A stretch of DNA of 64,000 bases from Ottelia alismoides (GCA_037367405.1 JAZKJV010009320.1:434001-498000); one strand, 5' to 3'. Counted from the first letter of the stretch, positions 11,101-24,075 are shown. Notes: generated by a model not told the origin, from the sequence alone. Numbers and translations are program-made.

Positions 11101-11383
11101 AATCATAGATCCGGTGCTTCATTCTCCATGTTTATTTCTTCGCATCTGCATTACATTGTATTATATTCTTCGAACACAAAAATTAATCAAATATTTATTT
11201 AATTATTTTATTTAATTTAAAACCACACAACTAAAAATCATTGTTCCCTATGTTCGACCTTGGAAGACTTGCCAAGTAAAAATACTCCACAACATTCGAA
11301 GAGTGTGGTTTTTTTGATCGACCATTTTTTGCCTCCTATACTGCAATTATCGATTATTAAGGAGGCGAATTCTGCATTCATCA
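8143..11383 (+). repeat. 5' LTR of element D
   Basis: A 3241-bp repeat starting TGATGAATC and ending TTCATCA. The first 21 bp form an inverted repeat with an 8-bp stem (TGATGAAT...ATTCATCA). A GC-rich middle (about 9170-10530) follows the TATA box at 9470. The end is fixed by the primer site two bases downstream. ORFs inside the GC-rich part are not conserved in frame between the two LTRs and are not genes. Confidence 0.88.
9470..9476 (+). promoter_or_regulatory. TATA box of element D 5' LTR
   Basis: TATAAAG lies in the context CTCCGACTCTATAAAGCTCC. The same box is at 17961-17967 in the 3' LTR, in an otherwise conserved GC-rich promoter context. Confidence 0.65.
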
Positions 11384-11385
11384 AA

Positions 11386-11403
11386 TGGTGTCGTTTCCGA
11401 GGA
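11386..11403 (+). promoter_or_regulatory. primer binding site of element D
   Basis: TGGTGTCGTTTCCGAGGA lies two bases after the LTR. It matches the complement of the 3' end of plant tRNA-Asp at 14 of 18 positions, the primer used by Athila-type elements. The mismatches show decay or loose priming. Confidence 0.65.
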
Positions 11404-13280
11404 ACAATGTATTTTTAGGGTTTGAAATTATTTTTTATAATTATTTTTTTGTGAAATTAATTTTTGTATTAATTTTTTTCTTTTCTTCGTGTTTTATTTT
11501 ATTTCACATTTTTTCTCACTTCTAATACTAACCTCATCTTCTCTCTTTGCTATTTCGCATAGCGAATTTTTTTGGACATAATTCAAGGATCTACAAAGAT
11601 TGAATTTTTATTTTTTGTGAGAGAGAAGCTTAGTCTAGATTTAATTTTTTGCATCATCCACAAGGTCTCTCTCTCTCTTTGAACCATGCTAATTTGTAAT
11701 ATTCATGACTAAACTTCTCTGTGATGTGTCAGGTCTGTTTCTACCCCCTCTATGTGGTTGAGATTCGACTTGAGTGGCGTAGGAACTAGGCACATATACG
11801 CTTGCTTGTTTATCATTGATTATGCTCATAATTCTTAGGCCACACTTCCACTAATTATACACACAGGTAAATCATTCAACATTTGCCGAATTGAAATCAA
11901 TTCTTTCCTGCTAATAAACTATCTGCTTAGGATGTTTTTCCTATGTGCATAGTATTTAGTGTAATTTTAATTCCTTGTATTGCATCCCGCATGAAGAATA
12001 CGAGGAATCACTGTAAGTCTTCTTCTTAACCATGCATCATTGATTTATGTTTGCATTGGCTTTTTCGATTCTCCCTCCTTAGTGTTACAACTTAGGAATT
12101 AAAGGAATTGGGCCTGCTCATTGGGCGTGAATTTTTATGCTCATTTTAAACTTCAGTGATAACCTTAATTTAAATATGGGACTGCTAATCAAGGTGTCTG
12201 TAAATAAAATTTACATAAAATTAACCCTTGTGTCTAGTGGAGAGAAACCCATTCATTATTTGTAAGGACCAGATCACACATTTAGGGTAGAGACAAAAAC
12301 TGAAAATTTTCATTCAACATATTGTTTTTAAAAAACAGCCAGCTACTTCTCAGTGAGGGTTTTGGGTAGCCATTTACGGTCAGACTCCCTTATCAGAGTG
12401 GGTGGTCTAAAGGACACCGTGAAAAGCTCCATCCTCAAGTAACACGGTTAGCTGTTTAACGGTCCGTACTTACATCCATACTGGCTGAAAGTGGATGCAA
12501 CTAGTTGTATGAACTCAGGACAGTCTTTGTGAATTATTTCAGCACCTAACAGCTCCGCTTAATCTTTTCAAGTTTGTTTGATTACTTAAAATTAAAATAA
12601 AAAAGATAAGCAGTCGAGCCCTAACGTGCCTTCACCAGTATTGAGTGGGTGAATCCATGTGTTTGTTTTGTATGAGTCAAAGACTGTGCAATCGCAAGCA
12701 AATCGTGGTTCGTAGATCATTCCATCCCCCTCTTGAGAAGATGTCGGCACAGTGGTCTTCTTTCTGATCTTCACAACCATGTCCCAATATCCTTCTTCTC
12801 ACACTTCCTAGGAGAACCTGCTCTTCAAATTAGGTCCCCCTCAACCATCATTCTCTTCCCTCCCATACATCCCACCCTATGACCATACTTCTTCTTAGAA
12901 TAGACCTCTCTCACATTCTTACAATCTTAAGGACACAATAAAGATGATATTGATAGAGAAACAAGACAGAGAAACACGATTTCTGGTTACTATGGTCTCA
13001 CAGCCTCTTGAACCATCCCTACTCAGGTTGACTATCTTACTGAGTACAATCAATTTTCCTTCGACACTCCACGAGAAACCCAGAATCAAGTAAATGTGAC
13101 TTATGGCCAAACTATAATGACTATGAACAATCAATACTCTACTCGAGGTTACATGACAGAACACGACATATGGAGAATTATTATTCAATCACAAGTCGTG
13201 AGAGGGTTGAGAATGAGATTACTCAGATCAATCATAGAGCAAATGCTTTCATTGAGAAAATATATGATCTCATCTAGTCT
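11404..13280 (+). other. leader and unrecognised 5' internal region of D
   Basis: About 1.9 kb between the primer site and the first recognisable protein remnant. The first half is AT-rich leader. A Pro/Ser-rich translation begins at 12778 (MSQYPSSHTS) with several stops and may be a worn gag start, but the capsid signature seen in E1 and E3 (EAWERFKELLRKYPHHA) is not found here. Confidence 0.45.
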
Positions 13281-14232
13281 ATGCAGAATCTAGAAGAAGT
13301 GAGGCCACCGCCAAGCAAACCACATAATAATCACGTGACTCACAATCAAGAACCACCACCATTGACCTCTAACCCCCCTACTGACCATATCATAGAAAAA
13401 ACCAAAAAATTAAAAAATAGAAAATTAAAAAAAAAGACAATTATGATATGGAAGCATTTTGCAAGTGCCCTGATCTTAGAGCTTCTATTGATCAAGGCCA
13501 TAGAATATGTGCCCGATCTTAAGCGATTTGTAAAGAGTCGATTGAACCCTAAAAAGACGGGCAAGAAATGATCAAGGAATGAATATCACGTCATATCTAT
13601 GGCTAGTTCTTTGGTGATGAATCGGAAAACCAAAAGCCGCAAAAGTCATATGGTTAACTCGGATCACATGTGAAATTGAGGATACATTATTTACTCATGT
13701 TCGGTTAGATGAGGATTCTACATTAAACATCCTTTCCAAGTCCATTTTTGACCAACTCAAACTCAGACAAATTAGAAAGACTAGGGCGATCGTTCAATTG
13801 CCTGATTGATCCACCAAAAGACCATGGCAGATTGTTTTGCTCGTCGTAAACTATCGAGGTAACAAACACAAAGTGGACTTTATTGTCCTTGACATCGAGC
13901 ATCGCAGAGTATTCTCCGAGTCACCTATCATTTTAGAAAATCCGTTTTTAGCCTCCGCTAAGGCAATTGTGGATTGCGGGACTCAGGAAATCAAGTTTCT
14001 GAACTCAGACAACAATAAACAAACCCTCAATAATACACTCTGTTCTGAGGACACTCGACTTGAAACCGACAGTTGTGATCGGGAGACAAACACTTCACAC
14101 AATCAAACCTCTCCTCGTGAAACACCGATACATGCCCTAGGAGCGACAACCATGAGACCAACTATTGGACAAACCTTTGATTCTCACCAGACCTCCCACC
14201 CTAAATTCCTCATAAGAGGAAACATTATTTAG
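13281..14232 (+). pseudogene. element D gag end and retropepsin remnant
   Basis: The segment at about 13470-13550 (LLIKAIEYVPDLKRFVKS) corresponds to the conserved region just before the protease in Tat/Athila elements (E3 has PLLKALEQVPAFFRFLKE). In another frame, 13657-13990 gives a retropepsin: CEIEDTLFTHVRLDEDSTLNIL at the active site, then KTRAIVQLPD, a TGA stop (13807-13809), STKRPWQI, and the typical VDFIVLDIE...PIILENPFLASAKAIVDC block (13873-13977). The family active site is Asp-Leu/Asn-Gly-Ala-Ser; here the Asp is kept but Gly is Asp, so the enzyme is probably dead. The open frame continues to 14232 in a variable, Thr/His-rich tail. Lesions are a frameshift and one stop. Confidence 0.7.
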
Positions 14233-14876
14233 GAGCTTATGAGGAATTGGACCATATTTTTGAGGATCGTCATGATTATTTAAGTGGTCCAATCTTTGAG
14301 TTGGTAGTAATTCACGAAATACTTGAACAATACAAGGAACTGACTCAGGAAACCTCTGATGTCACCAAAAGTCACGATTATCAGGAGGGGACATCAACAT
14401 CCCCATCCCACACTCACAAAACCACCAGGAACAATCTCCCTCGCTCGAAGTCGCATATGACCCTACAAGAATTGGTCGACTTTTACAGGGATTCATCCGA
14501 TGAGGAACTCATACATGCCATACTGGTTACTCAATAAAGGGAGAGAAATACTATCCAACTTTCTCCTAATACTTCCCAAGGAAATAAACCGACCACGAAA
14601 GTCACCTTTGATGTTAGACACCAGGTGATTTTTGAAGAGTCCTCATCCGATCCTGAAGTGATTCATCAGGTAAGTGCAATAAGTACATCTCTGATACACG
14701 GGCACTTACCCCTGATTGACAATAATTGGAGATCCTCTGTGTACGACTACTATTCTCCTGAGGACGACTCTGATGATTGCTGGTCTTCTTCATCCGCCCC
14801 CTCTTCACTTCCCTCTACATCTCCACACTATCTCCCGCCACATTCCCGCAAGAAGGTTCGTCACAAACCTCCTTGA
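14220..14876 (+). pseudogene. unknown acidic, Ser-rich ORF of element D
   Basis: One frame runs from about 14220 through 14876 with a single stop (14535-14537), giving roughly 215 residues. It begins HYLGAYEELDHIFEDRHDYL and has a middle part MTLQELVDFYRDSSDEEL. It ends with an acidic and Ser-rich tail (YYSPEDDSDDCWSSSSAPSS) followed by a short basic end (HSRKKVRHKPP). I recognise no family. It sits where a full-length relative would have reverse transcriptase. The near-intact frame suggests it was coding until fairly recently. It could be an accessory protein of this non-autonomous family, or an unrecognised leftover. Confidence refers to its being a real former coding region. Confidence 0.45.
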
Positions 14877-16620
14877 CCTTGTACATCCATAATCTATCGG
14901 TTCCCCACTTGTAATTATCCGATAATACTTACGCTGACCTGAGCCTATGTATAGGGGGACTGATACCATTGTGTGAACATCATTTCTATTCTTTTCCCCT
15001 CATCCTCGACTACCTCATTTAATTCTTTTCTGCTTTGCTTAGTCCCTCAAAAGTCCACGTATAGGGAGACATGTCGATTTCTTTTCTTTTTCGCTCAACT
15101 ATACTTAGTACAAGCTATCTACATTTCACATTATGCCATGAGGTCATAGCACAAGCTAAATATGGGGGTGTTTGTATATTTTCTACATACTTTATCCATA
15201 GCTTGTACTTTAATTGTTTTCATCTGACATCGAGGATGGATACAAGTGGTGTACATTATACTAAATTCTTTCTGTAAATATTACATGGTTTTAAAAAAAC
15301 AACAAGAAAAAAAAAACAAAAAAAACTTTTTGCATAAAAAATCATTCATGGTCTTGTATTTCATTAACCATCTCGTGTATCCCTTGGTTGATATATTCTA
15401 GACACATTCACTGTCACTCAAGGCTTGAGGAATTTGAAGACAATGGATTTCTGAGATCTTGAGAGTCTGAGTTAGCCAGCCTTAGTCATTAGGGTTTTGT
15501 TTTGAACTTAATAATCCAAACTTCCCTAGTTGGAATTATTTGAGCGCTATATTGCACTCTTCATCTCAACCCTCTAAAGAATATGATTAGCACATCACTT
15601 TCACAACTACATGATTGATGAGAAGAGTTGAGTTATCACTTGAGGAACTAGGACTGGATATTTGAGTCTAGACCCGATCTAATGATGCTCGAGGATGGGA
15701 TAAAGTTAGTGAAGGCTTTAAGAAACCTGAATGTCAGCAAAAACCTAGCCAGTATGTGAACATGTTCTAACGCTATCATTTGATATTTACCTATGTGCCA
15801 GGGTGTGATGAAATCAAATTAAAATTGTTAATCAATATGTGCCAACTCTTGGTAAAAGCAGTGGAGCTAGCCAAAAATAAAATAAAAGAAAAGAAATAAA
15901 TGATCCAAGAATAGCTCTATCATTATAATCAAATTCAAAAGAGCTTCCACCATATGGCGAGCGCTCCCAAACATTTTCAAAGTGTCCACTTGGACCATAC
16001 GTAATTAGGACCAAGGAGTCGGGCTAGCATCATAAAAGTGCTCTGCATCGTATAGTGATACAAGTCTAGGTGTCGAAGGTATCTTATATACTCAAAAGAA
16101 ACACCCCGATGTACTCCTAGAAAAACAAGTGTAGACGACCCCAAATTCTCTTGACGGACACATTGATCAACAACAATAAAAATATACAAGTGTTGAGTAG
16201 TAAGGTGCTCGAGAGGCCCCTTGTTCCAATGCGAGGGGGAGAAAAATATTCACAATCCTATGCCCTCCATCTTCTAGCCGTCCATCTATACTTTCAAGTC
16301 TGACAAACTAATGAGACAGTTGACTGAAGCAGGAATAGACTTATTCCCTAGTATTGAGGTTTAGGTCTAGAGGAGAGTCTCTTGGATTGGAACTTTGGAT
16401 GATGTCTCAACTCGACTCTCATGATTGCAGTACACTAATCTTCATATCCTTAAATTATACGTAAACAAAGAGTGATATATAGAGAAGTTGAATTCCTTTT
16501 GATTATAGCGTGCTTGAGTCTAGAATTTTAATATCACTCAAATTAAGGGCCTTCTATGAATCAAGCCATGAATTCACATGCACAATCGGGGATTTATCTA
16601 ACTAAGTCATTCAATCATTG
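14877..16620 (+). other. 3' non-coding region of D with purine-tract-like units
   Basis: No coding signal. G-rich tracts resembling the element's polypurine tract occur at about 14949 (GTATAGGGGGAC), 15059 (GTATAGGGAGAC) and 15158 (AAATATGGGGGTG), spaced about 100-110 bp. The first follows an imperfect inverted repeat (ATACTTACGCT...AGCCTATGTAT). The same design is clearer in E2 (41968-42331). The rest, 15300-16620, is non-repetitive and unassigned. Confidence 0.55.
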
Positions 16621-16656
16621 ATGCTCAGGGACGAGCATGGTTTAAGAAAAGGGGTA
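16621..16656 (+). promoter_or_regulatory. hairpin and polypurine tract of element D
   Basis: An inverted repeat (ATGCTC...GAGCAT, 16621-16638, 6-bp stem with one further base pair broken) is followed by GGTTTAAG and AAAAGGGGTA, then the LTR starts. The same hairpin, TTTAAG and purine tract order is found before the LTRs of E1, E2 and E3. Confidence 0.75.
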
Positions 16657-19600
16657 TGACGAATCTCGTATTCATCATGCTAAATTTGTTCAATTAGGCT
16701 ATGCTCCCCAAAATTCATATGCATTTAATCATTAATATAACATCATTAGCATTCATACATATGTAAATAATATTTGCATTTTATCACGCATAATTGCATT
16801 AAAAATCTCAAGTGTAAATTACCCTAAAAACTGCTAACTTTCCATATTTTTATTAATTCATCCTAACTCCTTTTGACCTAAAAACACTTTCATTGTGTAG
16901 ATATTACTAATAAGATTAAATAAAAAATACAAAAACAAGTACTAAATCAAATAAGTGTCAAATAAACCCAAAACCAATTTTCACATCCGAAGGACTAAAA
17001 CGCGCATATCTCCTTCATATAGTGTCCAATTTTTGTCTACTCACTTTAAAGTACTCTATTTTCAAATACCTTCAAAACAAGACAATTTTCATAAAATTTG
17101 GAGCTCATACGTGAAATTTGGATTTTGGGCCTCTTTTGCGCATTTTATTTTTTTCTATTTTGACATGAGTTTTTATGTACGTAATTTACCCTTTTAATTT
17201 TAATTCTTCTTCATTTGTGTTCTTTGATGAAAGTTTTATTAAGCGGCACAAAAATCCAAATTTGGATTAAGACTAAAATTAAAGAAACTGTTTGTGTCTG
17301 AGTCTTCGTTATGGGTCTGTACGAAAATCTCATATTCCGTATTTATATTTTATTTTCCGATTTTCTTATTTATTAAAAACCCAAAAAAAGATTAGTGTGT
17401 AATTAATTTCCTTGTATTTTTTTACAATAATTTTTCCTATAATTTTATCCTCTTTTAAAATCACGAAAAAAATTGCAAAATCCCCAAAAGCCTGTTTTAT
17501 ATACACATGGAGAACCACCAAAAATTCCACTTTATACAGATGACCTCTTTTGCTCTTGGGTCCTTCAAAAAGTTGTAGATCTTGCCAAGATGAACAACTT
17601 TCGTAAAGAATTTTTTTCAATATGAGGTCTCATTCTATTTCTCTTCTATTTTTCTCCCTGTGCACGTGGCAGCCCCTGGGCATGCCACGTGGCACCCCAT
17701 TCCTAGCCTCTCTCCAGCCTAGTCACGTGCCCCGCATGTGACTTCAACCTCTTCCCAGGTCATGTGCGAGGTACGTGACCCGCCTCTCCCCTTCCTTACT
17801 TCGGTCTTCGCCTCCCGCATGTAACCGCTGCCGACGCATCTCCTCCCCCCAGACGTTACCCGCGCTCGCCTTCCCCCTCGTGTAACCCCCATGCCTGCCT
17901 TCACGCCCCTTTGTCAGCCGTTACGACCACCTCCTTGGAATGGACGTCGCCCTCCGACCCTATAAAGCTCCTTTACCTCCGCCATGCAGCACCATCAGCC
18001 ATTCAAGAGGCTGGGCGCCATCAGCTTCGCATCTCTTACATTCGACAGATGCAAGAGATTCTTGAGGTAAGGACAATTATCCATTTGCCGGCGCGATCCA
18101 GGGCTCAACAAAGCCTTGCTGCAATTCGATCTAGAGCTGCATGATCTTCGGAGCACCACTGGTAACTCCTTGAAGCGACGACCAATGGTGTCGTAAGCAC
18201 CACCTTTTCCATGTACCTCCGTAAATCCATATCCAGATCCTCTCCACAATTCCCTTCTTTGTTCTTCTATTCAATTCCAACTTTGATCACCTTTCACCAT
18301 CTTCACCTTCCGCCTCCTCTCTACTTGCACACATCCAGGATGAACTCCCACCTCCGCTTTGCCTCCACCATGCCACCGCCCTCCGACGTCGCCTGACACC
18401 ACCCCTTGCGTCGTTGACTCACCTGCAACCACCGCGCTAGCCGCCTTCACCGACTCCAACGTCTCCTCCTGGGGCGATACACCACAATCGGAGCACCATC
18501 CCTGCCGCCTAGGGCCGCTTAGAGCTCCACACTGATGCCAACAAACTCTGTCATCCTCAATCACAGTCGCAGCTGTGCACCGCCATCCCCGGGGCCAGAC
18601 CGCTCTGTCGCAACTCTCCTCCACAGCAGTCGGATCGGGCCCTCAACCCTCGATCTAATGACCCTGCGCCCCATCGCCTGCCAAGAACTCCGCCACCTCT
18701 CCCCCACATCCACCTGCTTCTCGACATCCAGCCGTTGGATTGGGGGATCCAACAGTCTGTGAGCCATCATGCCTCCCCCGGAGCCTCGGCCCGGCCTCGA
18801 GGCTCGGGTCGACCAAGCCTCCACCTCATCTGCTACCTAGGCTCAGGTTAATCGATCCTCTGTCTTGGGTCGACCGAGCCTCAGCTTTGCATGCTGAGCC
18901 TCCCATGCACATGCGTTGTAGGGAAAATTACATCGTACCCCCTACTTGTTTCCAAAATCGCAAAGCACCCCCGTAGTTGTTGATGTCATCCTCACGTGCC
19001 AATCACGTGACGGACTGGAAATTTTCGCCAAAAGCCTAGAGACTTTCATAAATTAACGATAAGTCCTTCAGGGACCTATTTGAAGAAGAAAACTTTATTT
19101 TTATATATTTTAGCCCTTAGATCTTTATTTTAGCATAACTTTCTCATTCAGACTCTGTTTTTAGCGCATAATATGTTGTTTTGAAGCTAATCTTGTGCTC
19201 TATCATCTTACGTATCTTGTGGACAGATCAGAGAATATTTATTGATGATTGTTATTTGAGGAGTATTTTGATCTTTGTGCAGGCTGAAAATTGACTTATC
19301 TACGCTTTTTATTGAGAAAATCATTGATTTTTTGTAGGGACTCAATGAAATTATTTTACATGATTATTATTTTTTCAGGGCTTGGAAATCATTATTTGAT
19401 TAATTTAATCTGTGTAGGAGGCTCATCCAAGAAAAAGGGATTATTGATCATATTAGAAGTCAATTTTTACAGGAGTATAAAACTATCTATCCATCCTCTT
19501 TGCCTGCATTTGGATTTCAATTGATTTGATTTGTGATTTAGCTTCGAAGATTAATTAATAAATTTATTTGACAATTGAATTTCATAAATCATAGATCTTG

Positions 19601-19866
19601 TGATTCGTTCTCCATGTTTATTTCTCACATCTGCATTGCAATTGTATTATATTCTTCCAACAAAGAAATTAATCTAACATTTAATTAATTAATTTATTTA
19701 ATTTAAAACCACACAACTAAAAATCACCGTTCCCTGTGTTCGACCTTGGTTGACTTGCCAAGTAAAAATACTCCACAACATTTGAAGAGTGTGATTTTTG
19801 ATCGACTGTTTTTCGGCTCCTATAATACAATTACCGATTATTAAAGAGGTGAATTCACGTTCATGG
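16657..19866 (+). repeat. 3' LTR of element D
   Basis: A 3.2-kb repeat starting TGACGAATC, collinear with 8143-11383. The TATA box is at 17961-17967. The last bases read TTCATGG instead of TTCATCA, so the terminal CA is lost. Many small insertions and deletions separate the two LTRs, so the insertion is not recent. Confidence 0.85.
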
Positions 19867-21116
19867 AGGTCAACAAATGAAGCCCCCTGATTGGTCCATG
19901 TAGACCTATCAAGAAAATTAGGGAGATAAATCCCTTATTAATTAGATATAAAATAATAACAGTTTTATTAATTTTAGGTTAAAACAGTAGAAGTGTTTGT
20001 TATTTTCTATAGTATTTATAACAATTTTTAATTATTTTTACAAGTTAATTTATTAGATGTTAATATTTAGATGTATACCTATAGGTATATTTACCTATAT
20101 TTTGGGTATTTGTTTTTTTTGTATTTAATATTTTATTATAGTATTTACGTAATTTATATATTTACAACTTATTTATTACATATTTACATATTTTTATTAT
20201 ATTTTTTTTGGTTAATTTTTATACTTAAATAATAGGAATGTATATATTATAGGTATAGTTTACATATATATTAGGATACATTATTTATTTTAATAATTTT
20301 TAATATTTTAATTCCATGTCTATTATGGAAATTTATTTTCTATAATATTTACAAATATATAAAAATATAAGAAATGTAAAATATATGGATCAATATATTA
20401 CATATTATGTACATGTATATAGTACAATAGGGACCCCAAAAGTCAACTTTTGCATATCAACTTCAAATTAAAGGAAACTGCCTTCACTAAATAGATAATT
20501 TAATTTTATTAACTATAAAGTGAGTTTGGTCAATTTTGAGTCCATATGGAGGAGATACAAGCTTTTAAAGTTTTCTTTGCGGCTTTTTATTCTGAGTGTC
20601 CCAAGCATACTATGCGTAATTTTTAAGGGAAATCAATTTTGTACTTTTATATATGTTTGTGTACAGCTTTCATGTTGAGGGATTCTTTATTTGAGATCTA
20701 AATAATAGAGAATGAAATATGGCCCAACAAGTTTACTGATGAATAAAAATTATGTTTTTAATGATGATTTGTGAACAAATAATCTACCCTATCTCCCCCT
20801 ACTTCATTTCTTCTTGACCAAGTGATCGTGATGACTGGGTCTCGAGGTATAGGTTCACTCAGTGTCTTTGATACTTCATTCCTTTTCTTTTATTCCCTTT
20901 TTTCTTTTAGATTGGTATTAAATACATATCTTAGACAATATTTATTGGTCAATTACTGAGTGTCATTTTGTACAAATTTAATGCTATATACACGCATTTA
21001 GCTAGGGTTTTAAGATCAAAATTAAAGAATAAAGGTGATGAAAATGAAGATTCATCACACATTCATATTAATGTGCAACATTTGGACTATGGTGAGAGTA
21101 TTAATATACTGATAGG
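19867..21116. other. AT-rich sequence, possible old gypsy LTR scrap
   Basis: A very AT-rich stretch of 1.25 kb without coding signal. Part of it (about 20375-20600) resembles, in the same orientation, the E2 LTR near 40100-40260. Shared words are a GGGACCCC/GGGGCCC start followed by AAAAGTCAACTTTTGCATA versus AAACCCAAGTTTTGCATA, then a region with TTTAAA and GGACATTGTATG-like text. It may therefore be a worn minus-strand LTR fragment of the D/E2 type. The rest is unassigned. Confidence 0.35.
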
Positions 21117-22086
21117 GTCACTAAAATCCAATCGTGTTTCATCACTCCCCCGAATAAGTGTCATGGTTATACAATAGTTTACGATCACATCACCCTTGAG
21201 TATTATAATACTCATACATCCTGCATACTGGAAGACCTAGAATAAACCCAAGTTTTCAGATCATATTAAGTTTTCCTTCTTCAGGTTTTGTCATTATGTT
21301 TCTCATTTGTTCATTGGAGTTGGTATCGATCATATGCTTTCCAAAAGCATATATTATACCGAAAAATTCTTGTCATGCTTCCAAAGCAAGACAACCATGC
21401 ATGGAATTTGATCGGTCCCAATACATCATGAGTGACCTCATGTCTTCCGGTTCTGTAGTGAACATATGTGATACCTTTGAGAGATCGTATTACTCATATT
21501 CCCTTATATGCACACCAGCTCGTTGGTGTGTAGATCTTGATTAGGTCATCAACCTAATGGTTTGCCTAATGTAATTACTTAGCCATACAGTAGTACATAT
21601 GTATTTGTTCAAAGGATGCGTGCCCATATCGTGACAACATATGACATAGGACTTGGTTATCTCGATCTCATGAAGTCAATCCTTTGACCTAATTTTACTT
21701 ACACCTCTGAATCTCTATTCCAGTGCACAGAACCTGCATTAAGAGGTCGATCGGATATCAGCCTTTAGAGAAAAGTTGCCATCTCCTTCTCAGGCCGGAG
21801 ATCTTTTCTTACTAATCATTTGACGATGCTTGATGAGTCCTCAATCTAATAATTTAGATATCATCCACGCACCAGTCTCTACGATTCAACCACTGAATCA
21901 ACAATTGTATGATTATTAAGATGCCTACGGTACATAACCCTAATTTTACTAAAATACCTTATAAGTACAATTCATTCATTTAACCTCATACAAGGAGTGA
22001 AAGCAAATCAATAATCTTTATTGATATTTAAATATTACAATAACATTATTATAGAAATGGTTCATCTTGGGATCACATGGCTAATA
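21117..22086 (-). repeat. truncated 3' LTR of copia C
   Basis: On the minus strand the LTR starts at 22086 (TATTAG, where TG would be expected). It matches copia A LTR for about 970 bp, ending at the block complementary to TTTTAGTGACTCC. The remaining 1.2-1.6 kb of LTR is missing, so the left end was deleted or recombined away. Confidence 0.85.
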
Positions 22087-24075
22087 ATCTCCCACCAAAC
22101 CTCAGAATCATTCAGGTACAATCTTTAAACCCATGCTCATTACATGACAGTCGATAACCTTTTGGGATAAAGGTTTGGTAAGGGGATCAACAACATTATC
22201 AGCATAGGCCACCTTTGTGATGATGATGTCACCATGCTTTTGAATCTCCTGAATGATGTTGTATTTCCTTTCCATGTGCTTGCTCTTTTGATGTCATTTG
22301 GGTTCCTTCACCTGAGCTATGGCTCCCGTGTTATCGAAAGTAGCAGGATGGGAATATCATAGGAAAAATACGCCAAGTTTCAGGATGAACTTATGTAACC
22401 ACACCACCTCCTTTGAAACATTCGATGCAACAATGTATTCAATTTTTATTATTGAATCAGTCGTAGTGTCTTGTTTCTTTCTTCTCCAGCTCACAACACT
22501 AATGTTCAACAGGAACACAAACTCTGAAGCTGACTTGTGGTCATCTATATCAGATTGGAAGTCTAAATCTGTGTATCATGGGACTTGGAGATCACTATCT
22601 CCATAGATCAAGATGTAATCTTGCATCCCTATATACCTAAATATGTCTTCATCGTATTTCAGTGTTGTTCTCCATAACACGATTGGTAACGACTTACCAC
22701 TCTCACTGCATGACAGATATCTATCCTTATGCACATCATGGCGTACATTAGTCTTCCCACAACCGATGCATAAGGGCATCCAGCCACGAATTTCTTATCA
22801 TCAACACTTTGAGGAGCCATCCCTTAATATATATATGGACACCATGTCTTAAGGGAAGGAATCCTTTCTTGGAATTCTGCATATGGAAATGTTCCAAGAT
22901 TGTCTTAATGTACCCATGTTGTGACAATCCCAAAATCCTCTTTCTCTATTTTGAACAGCTTCAGACCAAAGATATAAGATGTTTCTCCAAGATCTTTCAT
23001 CTCGAAGGTATGGGACAGTCAAGTATTAAAACTAGTCATCATTCATGGTATCATTCCCATTGATAAGGATGCCATCTATGTTAAGCACGATGAACACAAT
23101 GGTGCTCCCACTAAGCTTCTTGTACACACATGGTTCATCAAGATTATGAATATAATCATCTCTTTATGGTTTCTTCAAATCTGATGTTCCAGCTTCGAGA
23201 AGCTTGTTTAAGCCCATAGATGGATTTTTCAACTTGCATACTTTGCCTTCCTTAGTTATGAACCCATGTGTTGCTCAATATAGATATCCTCCTCAAGGTA
23301 TCCATTAAGGAATGCATTCTTGATGTCCATTAGCCAAATGTTATAGTCGAGATATGTAGCTATAGCTAGCAGTGTCCTGATGGATTTAAGCATAGCCACA
23401 GGAGAGAATGTCTCGTCGTAGCTGATGCCTTCTCTCTATTTAGCCCTTTGCTATGAATCATGGCTTGAAGGTCTCTAACTTCCCACCAGGTCCCCTCTTT
23501 TTCTTCAAGATCCTTTTGCACCCAATGGGTTTTACCCCTCTAGGTAGATCCTCCAGGGTTCGTACACTATTCCTGTACATGGTGTCAATTTCAGACTCAT
23601 TGCTAGCATCCATCTATCCATGTCACCTGACACATGGAATATGTATCTTTCATGTGGTACAACCACCCTCTAACTCCTTCGAAGAGGCACAGATGTTTCA
23701 TTTTCATTGACATCTTCAGTTTTTGGTTCAGGAAGCTCAATACCCTCAAGGGATTCAATGAGTTCCTTTACTTCATTTTTGTCTTGACTCTTAAGGAAGT
23801 TATCCTACAGAAGATTCACATATCTAGATATGAGAACCTTTTAAGCCCTAAGGTTGTAAAGTTGGTATCCAATACCATCCTCTACATACTCAGTGAAGTA
23901 TCACTCTCGAGTGCGAGATTCCATCTTACTTGCATCCACGTTCATCGCATGTACCAAGCAACCCCAAATCCACAAGTGTTTCACACTGGGCTTGGTTCCA
24001 AACCAAAACTCATGAGTGTTTTGGGTATAGATTTGCTAGGAATCTTGTTAAGGTCTCCCATTAGCATGTCCACAT
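22087..24075 (-). pseudogene. copia C pol remnant (integrase end, RT, RNase H)
   Basis: On the minus strand the order is as follows. The integrase C-terminal part has NKIPSKSIPKT-like text near 24040. The linker to RT follows, then RT (KSIYGLKQASRSWNIRFEE near 23205, plus SQHGYIKTILEHFHM near 22900). RNase H comes last (HKSASEFVFLLN near 22520, KSKHMERKYNIIQEIQKHG near 22260), ending with CHVMSMGLKIVPE near 22130. The RT catalytic box YVDD reads NIDG (codons in 23071-23082), so the second catalytic Asp is lost. Many stops and frameshifts are present. A downstream purine stretch (22087-22100) precedes the LTR. Confidence 0.8.

Larger units (their letters stand above)
8143..19866 (+). mobile_element. 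non-autonomous gypsy-type LTR element D
   Basis: Two long direct repeats (8143-11383 and 16657-19866) flank a 5.3-kb internal region. The 5' repeat is followed by an Asp-tRNA-like primer site and the 3' repeat is preceded by a purine tract, so this is a complete LTR retrotransposon of 11.7 kb. The internal region has a retropepsin remnant of Tat/Athila type and an unknown ORF, but no reverse transcriptase, RNase H or integrase in any frame. It would have needed proteins from relatives. The LTR start and the hairpin/purine-tract module match element E2. The two LTRs agree at about 90% over the first 225 bp by eye. The 5-bp flanks (CACTC left, AGGTC right) do not match, so no target duplication is seen. 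Confidence 0.85.
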
